Below, piece by piece: positions 56,729 to 64,000 of a stretch of DNA of 64,000 nt (position 1 is the stretch's first letter; every line of letters starts with the position of its first letter). The stretch covers positions 7,876,501 to 7,940,500 of the forward strand of contig NC_061124.1 in assembly GCF_905220365.1 (NCBI RefSeq), given 5' to 3'. Both the position numbers and the translations under genes were made by a program. Below the pieces are notes generated by a model. It had not been told where the DNA came from. It saw only the letters and a program-made list of their open reading frames with translations, and did not search any database. The stretch comes from Vanessa cardui (taxonomy: Eukaryota; Arthropoda; Insecta; Lepidoptera; Nymphalidae).

Positions 56729-56979
56729 AAACAATTAGTAACTCAAAATTTTTGAGTTATTAATGTATATAAAATCTGCTCTAAATGCTTGATATTATTA
56801 TGAATTTACTTTCATCAAATACTGAAAATTATTATTTGTTTTTCCAGATTAACAATATAACACTAATTGTTACAAACTAAAATATTTGTTTGAAGTTACA
56901 AATAAATTATTAAATAAAAATCTGACCTATAGAAATAGATTACTTTACTTGGTTTCTTTTTATAAAACTTTCAGTGTTC

Positions 56980-59900
56980 TCAATACCATTCATTTTCAGC
57001 AGTTTCTTCCCACTTCTCTTCTCCTTGACCCCAATCATAACTCTCTTCGCCTTCTTCCTCAGCATTTTCGTTTTCTATTTAAAATAATTAAATCTTATTA
57101 AATTATTATAATTGATAGTGCAACATTGATTAGTCTGTTCTAACTACAAGAGTACAGAAGCCAAATAAACAACATTCAACATTGAATTGAAGAAATATCA
57201 TTTTACAGAGCTTGAATCAAAGTCAATAATCTTTATTCAAAACTAGCCGTGCACGCGACGTTGTACGCGTTTAAATTTAACAAAAAAAAAATTGTAGCCT
57301 TAGTTACTTCGTAGTATCATCATCAGTCATCTGCCAGTAAAACTCCCGTCAAAATCGATTCAGCAGTTCCAGAGATTAGCCGGAACAAACAGACAGACAA
57401 AAATTGTAAAAATGTTATTTTGGTATATTTACCGTGGATACATTAGCATTGAGTAAAAAGGGCTATTTTAATATTACAAACAGACACTCCAATTTTATTA
57501 TATGTATAGTATGTATCGATAGAAGTGATTACACTTTCTTATTCATAGTCTATAAAAATCTACCATCTATAAATACCACCACCTATGAATAACCTATGAC
57601 ATGGAATATACATGGTAGTATACATATAAATAATGCAGTGAAATATTGTTGCATTATTATAAATGTGGCAAGGCTTCTAAAAATAGTAAAAATTTACACC
57701 AACTCTTATGCAACTAACTAACTAGCTTAGTTTTATCACAAACAATACAATATGATTAGTCATACCTTCCACAGTGGTATCTTCAGTCTGTTTCTCCTGT
57801 GATTCTAGAAATGATAAAAAACATAATTTTAGTTTTGTGAATTATATACGTGTTTACAGCATTACCCTAGTGGAATAAAATATGAATGCTAATTGTAATA
57901 TTGATTTTACACTGTTTCATTTTTGGACCCACCACATCTGTAACACCTAGAGGCTCGCAGGTGTGTTGTTTAAGTATAGGCTCTTTCCTTGAAGGTTCCC
58001 AAATGATATCGTCTCAAAAAGTGGTTGTGTGAGACAGGAAATGTCTTAAAATCAAAAATCAAAATCAAAGTATACTTTATTCAAATGGGCTTTTACAAGC
58101 ACTTTTGAATCGTCATTTAACAATTAAGACAAGCTACCACCGCTTTGATTTTTTGATAGCAAGCTTTGATGGAGACTTTTTCCATATTCCTAATATAAAG
58201 GTGTACTCGACAGTAACATTGAGCGTTATTTGAATACCACTCATGTATAGTACAGTTGTAACTCACGTGTCCCATTGCCACCCTTCATCATCTTCAAGAT
58301 GTGCTGCTTTTCCTTCGAGAGATGTTTCTTTCCATTCAAGTGCATCGTCATTTGTTCCGAGCACGTTACTGACGTCTGAAAAATAAATTAAATAACTTCA
58401 TAATAAATAAAATAATAAATATGAGACAACATCGCATACATTACTCTGATCCCTATGTAAATAGCTGAAGCACTTTTTAATGGAAATCAGAAGTAACGAC
58501 GGTACCACAAACACCCAGACCCAAGACAACATAGAATACTAATGGTAAATGGTAATCTACATCGACTCGGCCGGAAATCGAACCCGGGACCTCAGAGTGG
58601 CGTACCCATGAAAACCGGTGTACACACCACTCGACCATGGAGGTCGTCTGCTTTAACAAGCATTTAAACGAGTTGAGTATTTTATTTAGCGAGTGACAAA
58701 AGAAAAGAAAGTCTTTTGTATGTGAAATTATTTGTAATAAGGTAAAATATTATAGAAAATACCTTGCATATATCGCAATACAAATCGGGTTGGATAACTT
58801 TTGCATCTTTCTCTGGAGCTTCATCCTCTTCAATCGGTTTTAGATTTTTCTTTTCGCGGCGAATAAGTTGTTCCCTAATACAAAAGAATACTATTACAAT
58901 TTTTTAAATGATTTTGTTGATGGGGTTTACGTTATATATATAGATAGATATATATATAGATAAAGATGCGTTTAAACTGTAATGTCTGTAATGCGAGAGA
59001 GAATAAATAAATTATTATTATTATAAAATTAAAATGGTAACTTACACGCGATCTTCCATTCCCTGTTGAAGCAAAAATGGATTCTTGGGGTTCTTGCGTC
59101 CCTCAACGATCCTATAAAATAAAACATTTTTCCTCATTACAAAATCACGTCCAAAACTTTAATCTAAGGTATAATAGACTATTTGACTGGTTTTTAAAAA
59201 TCCATTTTATATTATTTAGTAGAAGTTAAGAAACCCAGTAAAAGATGTGTTTTTTATTTCTAGTATATATCTGCCGAAAAATATCATATTAAAAATTCCA
59301 TATTGAAATAGCGCGCAAAACGCTACTTGGACAATATGGCTCTGCAAAGGGGTCGGTGACGTCACTTTCCTGTATTTTAATCTGTGGTACATGTAGTAGA
59401 AAAGCATAGTTTACAAGAAAGTGACTTCATCAGCCCGACCAATCAGGAGCGTTTTGTGTCACGTGACAAACGTTTGAAAAAATGCATCTTATTTATGGAT
59501 TTTTGAATAAATTAAGTATTATTTTCAACTTTCATTGGTAAATAACCATTTATAAACTCATAATATACACTGATTACAATAATTCACAATTTATTTTTCG
59601 CATTGTCAAATAGCCTATTATGTAGTTTAATTAAATTTCCAAAAAAGGATAACAATGTTCTGCCAGGGTGAATTTATTGTCCATGACATGAAATTTGCCA
59701 GTAATTCCATAAATTACAGAATTTTCAAATATTTCATTATAATGTTAGGAGTAGAGATCTGACATAAATATAACTGAAATTACCACGACTAAAATATTAA
59801 AATAATTAATATACGATATACATACGCCCTGTGTGGTTTCCCAGCATAATGAGATTCAGAGTGCGTTTTCGACGTTATATGAACGTCACACAATTCACAG

Positions 59901-62646
59901 TACAGCTCTCGTGCTTTCAGTGGTATCTGAAATGGGAGCGGTGTCTAGTAAATAAATAGCTTTATGACGTCACTGAAACGACATACAACCGTTAATTTTA
60001 AACTCACAAACTTGGTAATCGTATCCACTTTTAGACATTCAGGTCTTGTACCAACTAAACGGGATAGTACCAACATTGTGACATCGACCATGAATGCTTT
60101 TTTTTTTTTTTTTTAATTTTAAGAAAGGAGGATTTATTTATATTTGTCTTGTCTTAAATAAACCGATAAAAAATAGACTCGTAAATACAAGTGGGGGAAA
60201 AAAGGTCATCCATATTATCATACATTTGTATGAATAATTAAATACCAACATTTAATTTTGGTGCAGAAGCCACCAAAGTTACTGACGACTATCATAACTG
60301 TTCTAGTTTTACATATGAAACTCTAACAAATAGACAACATCTAATATTGGACCAAATACAATATGTACCATTATAAAATTTCTGACATGATAAAAAGAAG
60401 GTTCCAGAAATTCTTGCAAGATATAAATTACTGGAGGTAGATTTAATAAGGCAGAAACTTCACGTCTTCGACAACGTGAAGATCGACAATTTGTTACAAT
60501 ATAAGTTTCAATTTTGACGACGGTGTTCACATAAATCTCACTTGATCTCATCTGTCCGCAATCACGAGGCAGGCCAGGTCTGAGGCAGGCCAGGTCTGAG
60601 GCAGGCCAGGTCTTGCGAACAGCACATCAAGTGAGGAGCAATACGTTTAAGAATGTTACCATTATGTGAATCGAATGGTCGCCAAAATCACTAGTGAAAC
60701 GTTACGTTGACAAATTGTCTAGTTACCTCTTTGGCGCGACGGAATCCTATCTCGGATTGTTGTGTTAACCATTTTTTCTGATTCTTCAAATGATTTTTTG
60801 AAATGTAATGAATGCGAGCTGTAAACAAATTAAAATCGAAATGTTTCGTACAGTTGGATAATTTAAGACTTATATGACCGTCATCATTTTCGTCTAATAC
60901 TTTTATGAGTATAACTTACACATAGCAAACGAGTCAAAGCTTTGAGCGCAAAGCCCACAGAACTCCGGCTCCATCAGTTGCAGTAAGTCACGTGGCAAAT
61001 TCCTCACGTATTCCTTTGCAACACCGCAGCCTACAACAACAACAACAACAGCCTGTACATTTCCTACTGCTGGGCTAAAGGCCTCCTCTCCCTTTGAGGA
61101 GAAGGTTTGGAACATATTCAACCACGCTGTTCCAATGCGGGTTGATGGAATACACATGTGGCAGAATTTCTATGAAATTTTTCACATGCAGGTTTCCTCA
61201 CGATGTTCTCCTTCACCGCTGAGCATGAGATGAATTATATAGGACAAATTAAGCACATGAATCAGCGGTGCTTGCCTGTGTTGAACCCGCAATCATCAGT
61301 TAAGATGCACGCGTTCTAACCACTGGACTATCTCGACTCACGCCGCAGCCTATTAATTAAGAATAATATTATATTACATAATTAATTATAAAACAACAAA
61401 AACTTTTTCGTTATCTTATGATACTAACGCAAAAGATATCTTATGGTTTTATCATCCATTGGTTGTCTACGTATTGGTGGTCCTCCAGGACCGAATCCTC
61501 TTCCCCACATGAAATTTCCTGGAGGCCCCTGTGGCCCTGGAGGTCCTGGTGGCCCTTGATAGAATGGTGGTGGACCATCCGGAATTGGAAAATAACCACG
61601 CGGACCGTAATTACGTGGAGGCCTAAAGTTACGACCGTATCCACCACCAGGTGGACCGTAGCCCCCGCTATAATCTCCGTAAGCATTATTATAACGATCA
61701 TTCCTGAAACAATTGTAAGGCAGTATGTATTGTATGATAACAATGAAATAGCTGCCTATACATAATTTATAAATCAATATTATAAAATTAGACTAAACGA
61801 GAAGTAATAAGGGTATCGTTCCAAAGGAACAACAACAATGGAATTTTCAAAATCTTTATCTGAGTAACAAGTTAAAAATCGAAACCCTTATTTAAGTAGA
61901 CTCTTTTCATATATGTGCAAGGTTTTAGTTCAGACATTGCCAAAAGGCAGAAATCATGATGTTATCAACATACCTTACCCTTGAGGAATCTATGTAATTA
62001 TATAACCTAAAATTTACTATTAAAATGTGTTCAGAAGATAAAAATAACATTCTCCATAATCTATCAATCTCATCTGACCAATATGTATATCCATAAAAAT
62101 CATTTCCATTAATATAGGTTTTGTTTGATAGCTTTATAGGATAATAATATGAGAAAAAATAATGATACAGACATATATTTCCCCTACAATGCATACATAT
62201 ACAAATATATGTTGCTTATTTCAATAGAAGGAACACAGGGACAACACAACAACAACATATTTACATAATCCATGCATTTCGCTGATAGCTCTAGACAGCT
62301 CACTATTATGCACAAAATATCCCCCCTTTAATATGACTATATTTAACCTACTCTACTAACTACTTATATCCACATAGATAACAATAACATCTCAGCACAA
62401 TAAGTTTTACTTATCATTTTATATATGTATATTTTTTATTAATCATTAAGACATTGTGGGAAATTTTGATGTTTGGAGTAAATAATAAACAAAATTCGGG
62501 CATTATGATACGGACCTGTAATTATTACGGAACTTTTTAGGAGGACCAAATTGCCTTTGTGGTTGCTCCGGTAAATTTTCCTCTTGACACTCTACATCTA
62601 CACTATTTTTGTCATCTTTGATTTCAATAATTTCTGAATTATCCAT
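56980..62646 (-). CDS. Three U1-type zinc-finger protein (ZMAT/ZNF346-like), ten exons, possibly longer upstream
   Basis: Exons, high to low: 62646-62516, 61703-61429, 61030-60920, 60818-60727, 59926-59826, 59111-59046, 58874-58763, 58375-58267, 57804-57766, 57074-56980. They join in frame to 376 residues. After an acidic start comes a Gly/Pro/Tyr/Arg-rich region (about 44-130, 'YGPPGGGYGRNFRPPRNYG'). Three fingers follow with the spacing C-x2-C-x12-H-x5-H: C160/C163/H176/H182, C213/C216/H229/H235 and C292/C295/H308/H314. The C-terminus is acidic and Trp-rich. Fingers of this U1/matrin type usually bind double-stranded or structured RNA in nuclear proteins; RNA binding here is inferred. The frame stays open above the ATG at 62646 to an acceptor at 62751, so the true start may lie upstream. 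I do not recognise a specific orthologue. Confidence 0.82.
57246..57440 (-). repeat. Unclassified interspersed repeat in intron 9
   Basis: The block 'aactagccgtgcacgcg', 'aactcccgtcaaaatcgatt' and 'ccggaacaaacagacagac' resembles a common lepidopteran repeat with a CTAG end. No other copy is in the window. Confidence 0.35.
58060..58150 (-). repeat. Interspersed repeat fragment in intron 8
   Basis: 'aatcaaagtatactttattc' with 'gggcttttacaagcac' and 'tttgaatcgtcatttaac' is, from memory, a very frequent segment in moth and butterfly genomes, probably a retroelement 3' end. Confidence 0.45.
58411..58649 (-). mobile_element. tRNA-headed SINE, complete, in intron 7
   Basis: The head 'gacctccatggtcgagtgg' and 'cgggttcgatttccggccg' precede the shared body, then an (AAT)n tail. 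It is inserted in the same orientation as the zinc-finger gene, just upstream of exon 8 (exon starts at 58375). Confidence 0.82.
59173..59619 (+). mobile_element. MITE with 15-bp inverted ends (copy 2)
   Basis: The left end AATAGACTATTTGAC carries one change and the right end GTCAAATAGCCTATT is exact. It is collinear with 5531-5981 throughout, for example 'ctgcaaaggggtcggt' and 'cgtgacaaacgtttga'. It lies in intron 5. Confidence 0.75.
60566..60613 (+). repeat. 16-bp tandem repeat, three perfect units
   Basis: GAGGCAGGCCAGGTCT occurs three times without change in intron 4. Its GC content is far above the surroundings. Confidence 0.95.
61034..61339 (-). mobile_element. Complete SINE inserted at the exon 3 splice acceptor
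   Basis: On the - strand it begins 'gagtcgagatagtccagtgg' and ends 'ctgggctaaag'-family tail sequence followed by (GTT)n. The flanking direct repeat is 13 bp with one difference: 61340-61352 and 61021-61033, reading TAGGCTGCGG(C/T)GT on the - strand. That duplicated segment contains the intron's terminal AG and the first bases of exon 3, so the acceptor now exists twice. Same family as 43418-43715. Confidence 0.9.
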
Positions 62647-62750
62647 TATGCTAGAAAAAAATGTCTGTTTAACAGTTATAATAGGTAGCAAAGGTTGTTC
62701 ATATTTTTTCTTGAGAGTATCATACTCTATAAGAATTTCTGTAGTCTTTA

Positions 62751-64000
62751 CTGAAAAAAAAAAACTAAAAACTGAAATAATTTCTGTTTGCTTTTATACC
62801 ATATATATAGGATACTATTATATTATATTCAATTAAGTTTAATATTTCTGCTTTTCCTTTACATTTTATTTAGACTTACATTATTAATACAAGGTTAAGA
62901 GTGTCCTATCTCAAATTAATATAAAAGAACTTGATTCTAAAGGAATTCTACTACAGATATATTTCTTATGTATAAAGTAGATATTATAGCATAGATATGG
63001 ACTTGCCTGAAGTAGCCAGTGATTTTAAAGTTAGTTAATATGTTCTAGTTAAATATAAAATACTTTATTGCTAATTATTTTTAATTAACCATTATGATCA
63101 ATGTTGTCTAAAACTAAGTCTTTAATGGCAAATATAATTGATAGCAGTTTATTGACATGTAGTAGTTGAATCAATAATGTAATGACAGTAAATTTCATCA
63201 AAAATATCTTTGATAAAATTCGTCACATTAAAAATAAATCATACAAACCTATATATATTTCGCTTAAAGCAGCTAATACGTCTTCAACAAACGGCTAAAA
63301 GTTTTGTTAGCCTTTTACCATGTATTTACTGAAATAATGAACATAACTGTAACAAATTACTTGATAACAACTCAGTAAAAAATGATACCTAGTTGATAGT
63401 GATAAAAGTTATGACGATATTTCATTTCATTTTTAAAACATTGTCAGTATCGATTATAATAATATGTACATTAAATTATAAATTGTCTATCAGTATTAGT
63501 TATAATAAAATAGATACCGGTTTACCGGTGTACTTGTAAGGAACTGAAATTAATTATTAAAAACTTGCGAATGAAAGCCAACTCCACAGAATTCACAGAC
63601 AGCCAGTAAACACAGAGTAAAACCTTATACTTTGCCATAGACTATTGTAAAAAAAATATTTCAAATGGTTGTAATGTTATATATTATGAAAACGAAGAGC
63701 GCCATCACTCTGGTGGTGAGCCTAAAACTTGAATTTTAGATGAGAAAGAAAAGAAATTTTCGGACGATCAAAGGGATAGAAAAAATCCACTACTGCTTCT
63801 CGTGCGGCCAAATTCGGCAACTTTACTTCAGATATATACAGACTTTAATGTTAACTTTGACGAAGATGAGCTCTTCTAATATTTCGTAATTCAAGACGAT
63901 TAGGAAAAATGGATTTGAATTTTTGTACATTTTTTATATAAATATGCGGAAAATAATATGAGATAGATTTCATAGCTCCCTTAATGTTTAACTGCCAAAA
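62751..64000 (-). other. Upstream part of the zinc-finger gene; candidate extra exon 63294-63249
   Basis: The first listed exon extends open to TTTTTTTCAG at 62751, adding 'TTEILIEYDTLKKKYEQ'-type residues in frame. At 63294-63249 a 46-bp segment lies between TTTTAG and a GTTTGT donor. It reads 'PFVEDVLAALSEIYI' and ends in phase 1, which joins the extended exon exactly. It has no ATG of its own, so an earlier exon must lie nearer 64000 or outside the window. The rest (63300-64000) shows nothing I can name. Confidence 0.45.

Noticed and set aside
61441..61765. Open frames on both strands overlapping exon 2 of the zinc-finger gene
   Set aside because: They are shadows of the Gly/Pro-rich exon. 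Only the frame giving GPPGPPGPQGPPG joins neighbouring exons in phase.
61424..61777. Collagen-like gene suggested by GPPGPPGPQGPPG
   Set aside because: The Gly-x-y run is short and irregular, and the exon splices in phase to zinc-finger exons, so it is a low-complexity region of that protein.

Overview
This is AT-rich animal nuclear DNA. Most genes are split by GT..AG introns, and the window is crowded with short interspersed elements. The repeats point to a butterfly, probably a nymphalid. They include several copies of a Metulj-like SINE, two tRNA-headed SINE families, Helitron-type ends finishing in CTAGT, MITEs, and mariner and pogo/Tigger relics. The species call is an inference from repeat families recognised from memory; no search was run.

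Layout. From 1 to about 11.6 kb there is no recognisable gene, only repeats. A TATA box and initiator at 11.60-11.64 kb start the main gene on the + strand, an ABCC-type (MRP4-like) multidrug transporter. It runs from 11844 to 42535, and 25 coding exons join in frame to give 1393 residues. Its first intron is about 21.8 kb and holds most of the mobile DNA. The rest of the gene is compact, from 33.8 to 42.5 kb. Two tandem 127-bp exons (35735-35861 and 36142-36268) encode alternative versions of the end of the first membrane domain and look mutually exclusive. On the - strand, 45078-45551 is a single-exon p23 co-chaperone gene. From 46 to 51.4 kb I see only relics and hairpins. A four-exon DXO/Rai1-family gene lies at 51495-54027 (+). 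A pogo/Tigger relic follows, then a small single-pass membrane protein of unknown function at 55869-56111 (+). The right end holds a - strand gene with three U1-type zinc fingers. It has ten coding exons from 62646 down to 56980, and the open frame continues further upstream, so the gene probably runs off the right edge.

The genes have separate roles: membrane export, Hsp90 co-chaperone, RNA 5'-end quality control and probable RNA binding. Nothing suggests they work as a pathway. The points most worth a second look are the alternative exon pair in the transporter, a SINE insertion that duplicated a splice acceptor of the zinc-finger gene, a 225-bp-arm inverted repeat inside transporter intron 1, and a Glu-to-Gln change at a metal-ligand position of the DXO-like protein.
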